From NCBI GenBank assembly GCA_026075535.2, contig AP026550.1, positions 1,612,001 to 1,676,000 on the forward strand: a stretch of 64,000 nt of DNA. The letters run 5' to 3'. How positions within the stretch are numbered: the stretch's first letter is position 1; every line of letters starts with the position of its first letter. Position numbers and translations under genes: made by a program. Of the stretch, positions 1 to 11,460 are shown in pieces. The DNA comes from Tricholoma matsutake. Lineage: Eukaryota; Basidiomycota; Agaricomycetes; Agaricales; Tricholomataceae. The notes beneath the pieces were generated by a model. It was not told where the DNA came from and ran no database searches. It saw nothing but the letters and a program-made list of their open reading frames with translations.

Positions 1-25
1 TAATACCTTTGAAGCTTGATATCGT

Positions 26-3000
26 ATGAACATGGCGCGCGGTTCGCCAGCCTTAGTTTCTCCCTTGCCAATACCTCAATTCGAAAAGGTCGAAGATGAC
101 AGTTCTACTCAGCCATGCGGGCTGCACGACCTTCAAGCCAGATCTTATGGATGTGAGCACCAGTCGAACCAATCAACACGTCTTTTGACCATCCTTCTAG
201 TCAACCCTCCCAACCCGGACTTCAATCGCCCAGAAAGCTATATTCGCCACATCGGTTCGTCATTTTGACGCGTGTAGTCTTTCCTGGAAATTGATAAGGA
301 GGATTATCTAGAGCCGCTGGAGAGCGAGCTTGCAAGGCAGGTGGAGTATGATATGGATGAGCAAGGTGCGACTGGTTTGGCCTTGAATCTATCGGTGGTT
401 AACTCAAACAGTTTTTTTGTTTTGTTATCAGACAAAGCATGGCTCGATGCTGTGAATGCCGAACGTAAGAAGGAGCAGGTGGATGTTGTGTCGTATGAGA
501 CATTTGAAGTCATAATGGATCGTCTGGAGAAGGAGTGGTTTGACCTTGTGTGTTATTGTCATTTCTCTTCGTGTTTATGCTGACCACCCTTCGACAGACA
601 AAGCACATTCCAAAGTCTGACTTTGCACTGCCGTCTGAAGACTCGACGTGTGCTATTTGCGACGATCCTGAGGGCGAGAACAGCAATGCTATCGTCTTCT
701 GTGACGGTTGCAACCTCGCTGTGCATCAAGGTTCGCATCGTCATTCTATTCTGCTCCAAAAGTATGACATTTCTGTAGATTGTTACGGTGTACCATACAT
801 CCCTGAGGGTCAGTGGCTTTGCAGAAAGTGCACTGTATCTCCGGAGAACCCCGTCGTGCGTGCTATCCTTTGCATCAGGATATTCTTTGTCTCAAGCATT
901 TCTTCAGGAATGCATTCTCTGCCCGAATGAGGGGGGTGCTTTCAAGCAAACCGTCCACGGGGACTGGGTTCACCTCCTTTGTGCAATCTGGGTGCCCGAG
1001 ACCAGGGTCGCTAATGATGTTTTCATGGAACCTATCACCGGGGTCGAGAAGATCTCGAAACAACGTTGGAAGCTCGTTCGTATTTTTCCTAGATGAATAT
1101 GCCTTGTTGCTTACATATCATCATACGGATAGAAATGCAGCGTGTGTGAGATACGGGAAGGCGCCTGTATCCAGTGCGCTAAGACGTCCTGTTTCCTTGC
1201 TTTCCACACCACATGCGCACGCAGGGAGAAGCTCCTGCTACCAATGAAGAGCGCGCATGGCTCTGAGCCTGTTACGCTTACGTGCTACTGCGACAAACAT
1301 CTACCTGTCAGTCTTTCTCTTTCCCTCTTGCTGACTTTGACCCTAAACATCTCCCAGAAAGAACAGCAAGACATTCGTCTTGCCGCCCTCGCTGCTGATG
1401 CTCCCGCTAGCAGTCCCTCGCGCAACGTCAATTCCAAACTTTCCAAATCTGCACGCGCCTATGCTAAAACGTACAAGCCTGGGCCGCCGCTCGTCCCACA
1501 TGTCATTGTGGAGCGGATCATGGCATATATCAAGAAGGTGATGATGCGGAAGAAAGAATTTTTCGTGCACATGTTGTGTCGATATTGGAGCCTGAAGCGG
1601 GAAGCACGAAGGGGTGCGCCGCTGCTAAAGAGGCTGCATTTAGAACCGTGGACGGCAAGTGCGGGAGGAAAGATGGTGAGTGAAGAGGAGAGAAGGATGA
1701 GACTCGAGGTCTGTCACGATTTTGGCTGTTTTCCTCTGCTGGTGCTGAAAATCACGACAGCTTCTGTACCGTCTGAGACACGATTTGGAGCGCGTTAAAG
1801 AGATTATATATGAGACTGGGAGGCGCGAAAGAAGGAAACAAATGCAAGTGAAAGTAATTCGATCCGTCCTTGCAGCAGGTTTCTTCTCCCACGAGCCACA
1901 GCTCCGGGCGGCGTTTGAGCGGATCGTCTCGTGCGTATTTCTGAAACGCAATGCGGTTCATATAGCGTTTACGATTCACAGGAAAGACAAAAATCACATT
2001 TTCCGGGACCCGGTTTCGAAAACGGAAGTACCAGATTACTATGATGTTATCAAAAATCCGATGTCGTGGTCTGTAATTGATGCGAAGCTAGAGAATCACG
2101 AGTATTGGAGTCTCCAGGCGTTCAAGGTTTGTGACATCTTACCAGTCGGAGGTTTCTCAATTCATACGCTTATCCCGCCGTTGCAGGACCATATCAATCT
2201 TGTTTTAGACAACGCGATTTTGTACAACAAGCCCGGAACCAAATTTCACCAAGTTGCAGTCAGAATCCAGGCGGCCGCAAAGACTGAGCTCGATGCCTTG
2301 AACGTCCTCGCATTATCCCATCTGGGTTCTGCCGAAGATCTACAACGAACCACAAAATCTGTGGTGGAAGTTGAAAGCAACGGTGGTCTCATTGATGACC
2401 GGGGGCGACGCCCAGCTATCACAGAGGAGGTCGATGGTGATCGAGGCTCATCAGAACCACGAGCGCAAACCCAGCAGATTATCGGTGACCTAGAACCTCC
2501 TCTCGAGGTGCTAAGTCTTCTCGTCTCAGCAGACGCCATCCAAGATGACATGCGGCTCATAGTGGACAAGGACCCTCTTCAGTCACTCCTCAGCTTTGAG
2601 TGGGGGAAGGGGAAGCCGCTCCCGCCTCCGCCACCTCCACCACCCCCAAGGACTAAACAATCCAAAGGAAAGCCTGCGAAAGTTAAACGAGATAGGAAGG
2701 CAGAGAATGAGAGGCGGAAGAGGGAGAAGGAGGAAGCCGCCGCCGCCGCCGCCGCCGCCACTACCCAGCCAGACCAAGTGAAGGGAGAAGGTGAACATGG
2801 AGCGCAAGTCAGCGTCCAAATCGACTTTGTGGTGGGTGGTCCACGGACAAGACGTGCCGTTGCTGCGGCTGCTGAGGCTCAGGCTGAGATGCCACCTCCG
2901 GGAGATGTCGCCGTAGCTGCAGCTGATGCAGTGCCTAAGCGTGGTCCGAGTACAGCAAAGAGACGAATGTCTAATGTGCATGGAGAGGACCCGCCGCTGG

Positions 3001-4530
3001 TGGATGACGTAGGAAGCCAGGAGTCATTCAAGATGTTCCATGAAGGGTGGGTTCTGTCTTCCGGTCAACGTCGCAAAGGAAAACCGCCACCACTGGAGAA
3101 CGAAGTAGTTGCATCAAGGCCGAAGAAAAAGGCGAAGACGGATGCTAGTATGTGTTATACGATATTGATGTGGTGTTAATATATTTATTCATTTCAGCTA
3201 GGGGGACCTCGACACTGTCTTTATTCAGCACGACTGCGGAGGATAATCAAACTTTAAGGCCAGTTTCTACCGCTAAGCAGGAAGAACTGCAAGTCGAAGG
3301 CGAATCTATGGAGCTTGAGGTGGCAGTGCAAGATTCTGTACCAGAGACGGGTGAACTAGATGAGGCTATGGAGGTCGATGTGGTTGACGAGGCCGAAGTA
3401 GACGCGTCTCTTATGAAACCATCTTCCGACATCGCTCCGTCCCCGTCCATCGCTATGCCGTTAGAGGACAATGACATGATCCCACCAGATAATGTTATCA
3501 AGGAAGAAAACGGTAAAATTATCGTGGAGAAGCTCGATTCACCTGCCATTCGGAAACAGAGAGCCCAGCGAAGAAAGAAAGAGAAGCGTCTCGCGGAAGC
3601 CGCTGCACGGCAAGCTCTCCCGAAATCGAATGCGGTTTTGAATTTGGATCTCCAGGGATCTGGTGCAGGCCCGTCACGCCTGTCAGATCAAGGTGGTCCT
3701 AGTGGGGAAATGGATGTGGAAGTCGGAGCGGGGTCGGAGCTGAGCGAACTGAGTGAGATGGCGGGCGAAGAAATTCAAAGTCGTGCACCTCGACGTAAGG
3801 CCCCGGGACGGACTCGTGTACAGCCTTCCCGTGCCTCCCGTTCGCGTGCGGATCTTGTGCAGGAGCCTGGTGCTATTACTCTTCAAGAGGGTAAGATGCT
3901 TGAAGGTGGGACCCTTGGTATGTGTTGGAATTTGCTTTCGTTCCGTGATCGATGTTCAATGTGTTGGGTCTCAGTATGGGCCAAAGCTAGTGAGTGTTTA
4001 AACTCTTTGTTCATGACAACTATGATGCTGAAATTACACCTGTAGGCACTTATCCATGGTGGCCTGCTGTCATATTTGAAGATGATGACCTTCAAATTCC
4101 ACCTAATATCTTGCAACTTTGTCAAGCTGAGCGTCAGAAGTCGAACGAACTTATTCATATCTTACAATTTTTTGATAAATCTAAATCATGGTGTGTCCCT
4201 TCACTACTCTATCAAGTCACCCCGGATATATTTTGTGTTAGGCAGTATCTTGGTTTGGATAAATTGAGGATGCTCGGCGAAAATAACGGTCTGATAATAT
4301 TTCGCGCAGTTAGTCTTATACTGATGGTGACTTGCAGCTTTGGACGACGATCTGGTGGCCACAAAGTCACAAAGGCAGAAGTGGAAATCTAACTCAAGTA
4401 GAGAGGATTGTCGTCAGGCATACAGGTTGGTCGCTTTCGCCATCTGGCTTTCTGTTTCTTTCTCACCCTCCCCTCAAGAAACGCGCGCGCAGAGATGGAG
4501 ACCGCCGAAAGCGAAGGAGGGAATGAGTAG
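26..4530 (+). CDS. NTO1: Nto1/BRPF-type PHD finger, bromodomain and PWWP protein
   Basis: Probable scaffold of a NuA3/MOZ-type histone acetyltransferase complex in the nucleus. Translating the spliced exons shows, in order: an Enhancer-of-polycomb-like N-terminus ([13 protein letters not shown], then VEYDMDEQ), a PHD finger with CAIC, CDGC and CYG (about nt 650-870), an extended PHD with [13 protein letters not shown] and GACIQC (about 905-1310), a bromodomain with [17 protein letters not shown] and an ILYN motif (about 1990-2260), an acidic and basic low-complexity linker, and a PWWP domain (YPWWPAVIF, about 3955-4150). This order is diagnostic of BRPF/Nto1. I infer about 15 introns, for example 255-311 and 1075-1132, because only these restore the motifs. 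The linker holds a run of nine prolines (about 2620) and a GCC-repeat poly-alanine (2735-2759). The start at 26 is the first ATG of the first exon; an upstream exon is possible. The last exon could end at 4526 or 4530. Confidence 0.9.
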
Positions 4531-5248
4531 GATTCACCGCCTTGAAGTTTTGCTTGTTCAAGCTTTCTGCTGATTCGGTACACACACCCATTAATTTCTG
4601 GTATGAAGCTTTCTGGAGCTGAATAATGGCCGCTGCGCCGATGCTGCATTCCCCCTAGTCTTGTTTTCATCATTTCGCTTGTCTGTATACGTAGGCGGAA
4701 TCTATTATCTGTATAGTAATAATAGTATGGAAGAGTTATCGCTAGACGAGAGGCTATAAGAAAATACTAGCACTAAAGCATCTCGACTGACTTCTGGTTT
4801 TTGCCCTTGCTACGCATGTAAATAGAAGTATCATAACCACAACTACAACCACAACCACTTATACTTTCTTTGTTTTATTGCTCATTCTTCTTTTGTATGT
4901 ATTATCTTCATATTTACTTATTCACAGCCTAAATTTCTTTACTTACCAGGAGTCGACGAGGCATACGGCGGCCCATATAATATATTGTATCATATCATCA
5001 GGGTCATTGACATATGTTCGGTGTGGCACGTGTACGCGTCGATTCGGGTCATCAAAATGCGTGGATGCAGCGAGGCAAAGCACCATATAACACGACAGAC
5101 AATGTCTCCGATCTCTTAATAGCTGCTTATTCTCTGCACACTACATTTTTCTGTTGGAACTTTCGTGGTGCTTGTTTCAATTCGTGAGTGTATACCCATC
5201 TGCAATCAGAAGTGTTCAGCTAAGTATCCCTCTGACTCCCGAGTTAGA
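4531..5248. other. Intergenic region between two plus-strand genes
   Basis: AT-rich 3' flank of the chromatin gene followed by the promoter side of the Ran-binding protein gene. I see no convincing coding sequence or repeat; the short open frames lack splice-compatible continuations. Confidence 0.5.
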
Positions 5249-7092
5249 ATGTTACCTGTCGGAGAATTTAAATTTGTAGTCGGAGGGCTCGCAACCTTTG
5301 CTGCCAGCGTTGGCTACGCATTTTCTCGGAGGCTTATTGCTGATCTGTCAGTCACGTTGTCAATCAGGATCGCTCGCTGTGCTCAATGTTCCTGATAGTC
5401 CAAGACGTAATACCGCAGAGGACGGACCCGATCAATCAGAATCTATCATCAAACCCCCACCAAACACTGAGGCTTCTGCTCATTCACCCATTGCTCACGA
5501 AGAACCAGCACTGTCGTCGGAAACCTCCCATCCTACGCCAGCAACGAATGTCGTAGAAGACTCTATGTCCATCCCACCCTTGAGTCGGCGGCCATCGCTC
5601 AAGCGAAAACGTTCACTCGATGACAATGACGATATATCTCCTGTTAGTCATTTCTTATAATGATCCAGTGCCTTCGTTCTCAAGCCCTTTACCAGGATGC
5701 AGGGTACCCTCATGTAAGATAATGACTGCCGACAACCCTCCACAGCTGACGCTAATCCTCAATAAGAATCTTGCGTCAATCTATCCGCCCCCCAAAAAGC
5801 GGAGCCGGACTCCTTCAGCAGATGAGAAAAACGACATTGAAGTTAGTGCAACCGGTTTTCGCCCTGAATTCCTCTTATTAGTTGACCAGAAACCTGCAAA
5901 TGTGGTTGAGGGATCTTGTCCACCTAACACAACCCCTGTTGTGGATGACGCTGTTGAGAACGTTAGTCTGTTGTTCTAGATTATACATGTTTTTACATTG
6001 ATTTTTAGCAGGCGCCGGCAGTACCGAGTCCTGAACCGGGAGTTTCACTTCCTTCTCCCCCCCGCACGCCCAAGCCATCCCCACGGAAAGCCAGTGAACC
6101 GCTTCCGACGACACCAGCCCCAGAAAGTTGTTCATCTGACGCTGATCTTCGTCGTAATTGATCTAAACATTGCTAGGTCTTTGGAACTCCAGTAGCAATG
6201 CCATCCTCACCGAGAACTCTGCCATCAGTAGGCTCCTGTTCGACCACCAGACGATTAGCTGCTTAAGTTCCCCTTGTGTAGCGTACAGCAACCGTGAATG
6301 CGTTCTCTGCGTTCTCAGGAACTGCATCGCCTTTTGCTTCCTTCAGCGCTTCTTCACCATCCAGGACTAGCAAGCCGGTTTGGACGTCGGAGAATACCGC
6401 CTCAGGATCGTCTATTGTGCCCCCGAACCAGGTATCTACCAGTAACGAGGATGATTCTGCCGGCACGATCAACCGTTCGCCTGAAAGCTGCCATGCTCTC
6501 GAGGCTGTCTCGGCTTCAAAATCGACCGTCGAATGTTCGTCACCCGTCGAGGCATGCAGATCACGACTATTGACGATACCCACCGCACTTAGATCTCACT
6601 GGTGAGGAGGATGAAGATGTCGAGTTGGAGCTTAAGGGCGTCAAGTTATTCGTCAAGCGTGGTGACAAGCCGTTCTCCGACGGCGTAGTTGGTCACGTAA
6701 AGCTACTCTCCAGCAAGACAACCTTGGACGAGCGGTTGCGTGAGTATCAATCACCGTTCACTCTTGGGAAGTGCTCATGAAAAAATTGCAGTTTTCCGCC
6801 GTGAGCCACTATGGAAAGTGTCTATGAACGTCCGCATGCACCCTACGATGCGCTGCACTTACGAAGCAGAAGAGCACGTGGTACGCATCATTCTTCAAGA
6901 GCTTGTTGAACAACCAAATGTCGCTCAGGAGGACTGGAAGAGGGAGATTGTTGTATACGCCCTGAGGGTTTGTTTCTTTATTTGAAGGAAGACAGCGATA
7001 ACTAACTTTTTTCGCCTCAGCCCGGGAGGTCATGCTTGAAGCAGGATTTCAAAGACTTTGCTACCTCACTGGTGGAGTGTATCCAGGCTTGA
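5249..7092 (+). CDS. YRB2: RanBP3/Yrb2-like Ran-binding protein with C-terminal RanBD1 domain
   Basis: Likely cofactor of Crm1-dependent nuclear export that binds Ran-GTP. Spliced exons read a short hydrophobic N-terminus (FKFVVGGLATFAASVGYAF), a disordered Ser/Pro-rich region with a basic KRKRSLDD motif, the GYPHNLASIYPPPKKRSRTP segment that I associate with fungal Yrb2 homologues, an FS/FG-like stretch (AFSAFSGTASPFASF), and a RanBD1 domain from about nt 6600 (GVVGHVKLL, LFRREPLWKVSMNVRMHP). About eight introns of 45-55 nt are needed; clear ones are 5349-5398, 6738-6791 and 6969-7020. The start is the ATG opening the hydrophobic stretch. That N-terminus is odd for a nucleoplasmic protein, so either it is a real anchor or the first exon is mis-assigned. 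The C-terminal domain call is firm. Confidence 0.85.
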
Positions 7093-7611
7093 AGCCCCGC
7101 TGACCACGTCTATTATGGGTTGGTCAACGATTGCATGTCAAGCACTTAGATGTCTTCACTTTGATATTAAATGTCCAGCGCCTTGAGCTTCGCATAAATA
7201 GATGTATGTAAGCATTACAATGACATAGTAACTTCCTTCTCTGTAGGGAAAAGAGTTTGTACCCATTCTCTTTCTTGAAACTGCTCTGCTACCTGAAGGG
7301 CGAGCATTATAAGCATGGATTCAAAGTCAAATTTTGAAAAGAGGAATCCGTCGCCGTCCTCAAGGAAACTATAAAGGAGAAAAAGAGCCAAACATCTCAT
7401 GCAAGTCGACGCCAACTCCATTGTCCTTTGGAAAGTTTCCATTCATGATTCAAGCCTCACAGAGAACGCCAACGATTTATTGATGATGATGTATTACCTC
7501 AGGGCTCCATGGCGCACCCAAATACCGAGGAGATACAATCATTATCGCCAGCGCATAACTTGTCAAAGGTTTTCTTGAAGCCTCCTATAACTTAAATGAA
7601 CTAGATAAGTA
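7093..7611. other. Intergenic region 3' of the Ran-binding gene
   Basis: No gene recognised. The stretch leads into the diverged tandem repeat that starts near 7612. Confidence 0.4.
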
Positions 7612-8400
7612 TGTATCTCCTCTAATCCCCCCTTCAGTCGAAACGTCAAAATAGCTGGTGAACGCGGCGTAAATGGAAATGGATTGTTATAGCTACCTTG
7701 GGTATGGATAGGGGACTAAAATAGCTCGCTAATGCACTTGAGAAGGCATATGAAGAACTCACCGAGATATCCAAATGTCTCCTTGTAAAGCCCCTTCAAC
7801 AGAAACATCGAAGTAGCTTGTGAATGAGGCCGTAGTTTACTGTCGTTCCTTTTAGCGTGGATATAGAGCCATAGTAGCTAGTTAACTCGCTTGAGACGAC
7901 GGAGATATATGAAGAACCCACCCGGATAGCCGTATGCCTCCTCCTGACCCCCCCTCAATAGAAACATCCACGTAGCATGTGAACGGGGCAATAGATTGTT
8001 ATCGTAGCTTTTGTTATGAATATAAAACTAGAATAGTTTGCTGAAGCGATTTAGACGAAAGGAATACATCAAAAACTCACCAAGATAGCCTGGCCTAACC
8101 CCCTTGTACCCTAAACAGGAAATAGTTCGTGAACACGGACTCCAATTGACATGGCGACTTTTGGCAAGAATAGAGTTGTATATTCGCTTGTTGGGGCGCT
8201 TCAAACGACAGGAATCAATGCAGAATTCACCCAGATAATGACATGTATCCTCCGACCCGCCCCCCCTCAGCACAGACATCATGCTAGCTCATGAGCACGG
8301 AACCTGATGCTGTAGTGGTCTAATCATGGATATGGTGCTAAACTAGCTTGTCATTGCGATGGGATATATTGCAAAACTCACCAGATGTTTACCCAATCCA
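7612..8400. repeat. Diverged tandem array, about five units of 150-158 bp
   Basis: The same run of motifs recurs about every 155 bp: an ACTCACCnnGATA core (near 7758, 7917, 8075, 8225 and 8376), then TCTCCTCC, a C-run ending in TTCAA or CTCAA, GAAACATC, TAGCTTGTGAACG, TTGTTATnGTAGCTTTT, GGATATAGAACTA, AATAGCTTG and a purine stretch before the next core. Units have diverged by substitutions and small indels. On the minus strand each core reads GGTGAGT, a good 5' splice-site consensus, so the array might be repeated exon-intron units of a lost minus-strand gene. No protein similarity was recognised. Confidence 0.75.
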
Positions 8401-9033
8401 CTCCCAGCAGAAAGATGGGAATTGCCGGACATCGAGGGCATAACGGACATATTGGCACATCCAGCGATGCGGTAGCATGTCACTAGTTTAGCGCCATCCA
8501 ATGGGCTACCCAACCTGGGGAAAGCGGGGAGCACGTCGGTCGCGACTGACGCGAAGTGTGGACGCGCGGTCACGTGCCCCTCGGAATCCCCGGTCCTGCG
8601 GCTTTCCCTCGGAATAGCGAATCTCCTATACCTCTACCTTAATGGAGGTGGGGACATATGCGAGCCAACATTCGAGATTTCAGTGTCTAATAATAAATCA
8701 TAATGGTTTGATAATGGTCGAGTTGCTTTCCATATTGTTTCCATATCATTACAATATCATTAGGATGAGCTATCAGGAAATGAGTGAACACGGCACTTTC
8801 CAAAAGATCGCAATATGAGAATAACGCAGTAAAGAAGAGGAAGTAATACCGTTAACTCACTGCTAACTCACACCTTAACTCATTCATCATCTTTAAAATG
8901 ATTTTTATAGTAGTCTAATGGTACAGCGTGATGATCGGCCTGGACCGTGACATCTCCTTTCCTGGTTTCTGAAACCAGCTGACCCCGTGCGAGCGATCCG
9001 CATTCCCAGACTTGTAGAGTTTCAAGCCTGCGC
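8401..9033. other. Intergenic sequence upstream of the DIRS-like element
   Basis: No coding sequence recognised. The 5' boundary of the transposon must lie here or further left, but I could not find a matching terminal or split direct repeat. Confidence 0.4.
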
Positions 9034-9741
9034 TTGCCTAACTCCCTCACGTCTGCGATCCATCTGTTTTCCTTAAGCTTTACACGAGTGATCCCAAAGG
9101 TGCGAAGTCCGACTTACTCAATCACGGACTGCCCAGAGTTTCCGGATGGGGAGTGGAAGAACATTCTTGCGGGCCGTGCAGTCAACCTTGATAACGTTCT
9201 GTCCGGATACCACTCCACCTCCAACAATGATGATCGCGTCGAAGTCTTGGGCGACCTGGAGTTCAAGATCCCATCCGTTACCCCGAGCAAGATTGTCAGC
9301 ACTACTGGAGATTGGAGTATCGCATGGAACAAGACCGTTCGAGCTGTCATCTTTGCTTTTCCTCACAGAGCAAGGGAGCTCGCTGGGTACAGCAAAACTA
9401 TCATTAATCTCTTCGGGGCAACACATGTCAACTTCCACCAGCGTGTCATCGCTTTCGATCATGCTGTCCGGCGTCGAGTGGGATCCCGTCGTGACATCGA
9501 GCTTACGGACCTACACGAATTCCTCGACCTGCGAACAAGTCATATGGATAACATCGGGGCAGCCATTGTTCATACCAGTGGAATACAAGCACCCAATCCT
9601 TCACGCAAGAAGAGTGAAGCCTGCAATCGATGGAACCAAGGATTGTGCACCCTGGAGGACACCGTGTGTCGCTGGATGCACATATGCAACATCTGTAAGG
9701 AAAAGGGTCACAAGGCGCCTAGCTGCACCTCCAAGACCTAG
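9034..9741 (+). CDS. Gag-like protein with C-terminal CCCH/CCHC-type cysteine motif
   Basis: An uninterrupted reading frame of 235 residues. The core (TDCPEFPDGEW, FPHRARELAGY, RVIAFDHAVRRRVG, IELTDLHEFLDL) matches in layout the gag-like proteins that precede agaricomycete DIRS-type elements. The C-terminus has CNRWNQGLC, CRWMHICNICKEKGHKAPSC, a CCCH-like finger followed by a zinc-knuckle-like motif, suggesting nucleic-acid binding. The true start may be an internal codon closer to TDCPEFPD. It directly precedes the recombinase block on the same strand. The family call rests on remembered resemblance, not a search. Confidence 0.6.
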   Translation: MPNSLTSAIHLFSLSFTRVIPKVRSPTYSITDCPEFPDGEWKNILAGRAVNLDNVLSGYHSTSNNDDRVEVLGDLEFKIPSVTPSKIVSTTGDWSIAWNKTVRAVIFAFPHRARELAGYSKTIINLFGATHVNFHQRVIAFDHAVRRRVGSRRDIELTDLHEFLDLRTSHMDNIGAAIVHTSGIQAPNPSRKKSEACNRWNQGLCTLEDTVCRWMHICNICKEKGHKAPSCTSKT

Positions 9742-9761
9742 CTGTCAGTCTTTCTGCAGCC

Positions 9762-10849
9762 TTGCCTCACGTTTCGACCATTCAGGCCCCAATTCTCAGT
9801 TTCTGTCTTTCTTATCTATACTACCCCCTCGAGGAATGCTGGGGGCCACAAAAAATGATGATTGAGCTTTCAGAGGGGTCTCGACAGCCTCTCCAGGAAC
9901 CTTGGTCAATAGATCATCTCATTCATGAGCGTGCTATTGCGCTGGGTCTCTCTATCGACGAATCATCGAATCTGACTTACACATCTGCGCTCAACTCTTA
10001 CATCACTTTCTGCAGACTACATCATTTTCCCATTGAACCCACTGAAGAAACTCTGAGTTTCTTTGCAGTCTACATGTCAACCTTCATCAAACCTGACTCA
10101 GTCAACTCGTATCTGTCTGGTGTTGCAAACCAGCTAGAACCTTTTTTCCCTAACGTCAGAACTCACCAAAATAGTAACCTCGTCAAACGCACGATGGTGG
10201 GCTGTCGCCGCCGCTTTGGTTCTCCCATCAAACACAAACAACCACTCTCAAAATCTGACCTCAAGGTCGTGATTGAGAAGCTGGGTGTGTCGCACTCACA
10301 TGATGAGAAGCTGTTCCTGACGATCCTTCTCACTGGTTGCCATGGATTGATGCGACTCGGAGAACTCTGCTTTCCCGACAGAATTGCATCCAGAAACTAC
10401 AGGAAGATTTCACTGCATCACACAGTCATCGCTAATGGTTTACACTACTCTTTCTTCCTCCCAGGACATAAAGGAGACCGTTTCTTTGAAGGAAACACCA
10501 TCATCATCCAGCGCACAAATGCTACAACAAATCCCTACCTTCACTTTATCTTGTATCTTGCATCGCGTGATCACCTGCACCCCTTTCAACCTGAATTATG
10601 GCTCCAGGAAGATGGGGAGGTCCCTACTTCATGCGGAAGCTCAGGAAATTTTTCCCAAAGGACATCAGAGGTCAGTCTATGCGTGCTGGGGGGGCCACAT
10701 CTCTCGCTGAGGCTGGTGTGGCTCCTCCTGTCATTCAGGCTATCAGCCGGTGGGCCTCAAACTCCTTCCAGATTTACATCCGAAAGAACCCCATTCTTTT
10801 GCAGGCCCTTCTTTTTGGGTGTCCAGCGCATCAGCCTGCAGCTTTTTAG
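9762..10849 (+). pseudogene. Tyrosine recombinase of a DIRS-like element, frameshifted
   Basis: Would catalyse strand exchange of the element through a tyrosine-DNA intermediate. The N-terminal SAM-like region (LTYTSALNSYITFC, FFAVYMSTFIKP, YLSGVANQLEPFFP) is followed by the catalytic domain with the first arginine in LMRLGEL, then SFFLPGHKGDRFFEGN, then GQSMRAGGATSLAEAG carrying the second arginine box, and the tyrosine in SFQIYIRKNP. The first part reads in the frame of 9762 and the last part in the frame of 10598, so an indel near 10620-10630 breaks the gene. All recognisable catalytic residues survive apart from this frameshift, which suggests fairly recent inactivation. This is not a phage integrase. 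Confidence 0.8.
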
Positions 10850-11460
10850 TTGTTTTTTTCTTTCTTCTTTTGTTGTTCTCCTCCGCTTCTTCTGTGGACT
10901 ATTGACCTGCTTCTGCGCACAGACTTTCCCATGGACTCGGACTATGTATGACTTGGACTATGGACTCCATCTACAGAGATGTTGTGTATTTCTTCGTGTT
11001 CCTGATCACTACATTCAACTTGTATTTTATTTTATTTTTTATATTCACCTGATTAACTCTTTGCTTACTACTTCTATCCCTCCCATCCCTTTCCCACTCT
11101 TGATAGGTTATAGGGATCCACACTTGAATACATGCCTGCAGACCCGTCGGGACGGCTGGTGCTATGCACCGCCTCCTCACGGAGCCGTGCATTACCCTAT
11201 TCAGCCTTGGTCTGCCTCCCACTTCTCACGGTCCATACTCATCAAGGACAATTAGAGACGCTCCTGAGCAACTCCCGAGCCGTGAAGTCGCTGACATCAC
11301 ATGACATGCAAAACGCGTGATCGTTCGACATACGGTAACCTATTTTACCACTTGGTGAGTTCCACCGATATCTGAAGACGCACATTTCAAGCCAGCTCGC
11401 TGCGCAGTGCATCATTTCCAGCGTGATTAAGCACCCGACTTCAACCTTCTCCGCAATGAT
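10850..11460. other. 3' flank of the DIRS-like element
   Basis: Pyrimidine-rich stretch, then AT-rich DNA, then a GC-rich segment near 11130-11220 with small hairpins such as GGTGCTATGCACC. This could belong to the 3' terminal part of the element. No gene recognised. Confidence 0.35.

Larger units (their letters stand above)
9034..10849 (+). mobile_element. DIRS-like tyrosine-recombinase element, decayed, without reverse transcriptase
   Basis: Two coding blocks lie only about 100 bp apart: a gag-like protein with a cysteine-rich tail and a tyrosine recombinase of the type carried by agaricomycete DIRS/Ngaro-like retrotransposons. Full elements of that kind carry reverse transcriptase and RNase H as well; none is visible in any frame between or beside the two blocks. 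Either the copy suffered an internal deletion or it belongs to a reduced two-gene lineage. Element ends were not identified; the coordinates cover the coding part only. Confidence 0.7.

Noticed and set aside
9762..10849. Bacterial phage-type integrase acquired by transfer
   Set aside because: The recombinase has the sequence style of agaricomycete DIRS-like elements and follows a matching gag-like protein.
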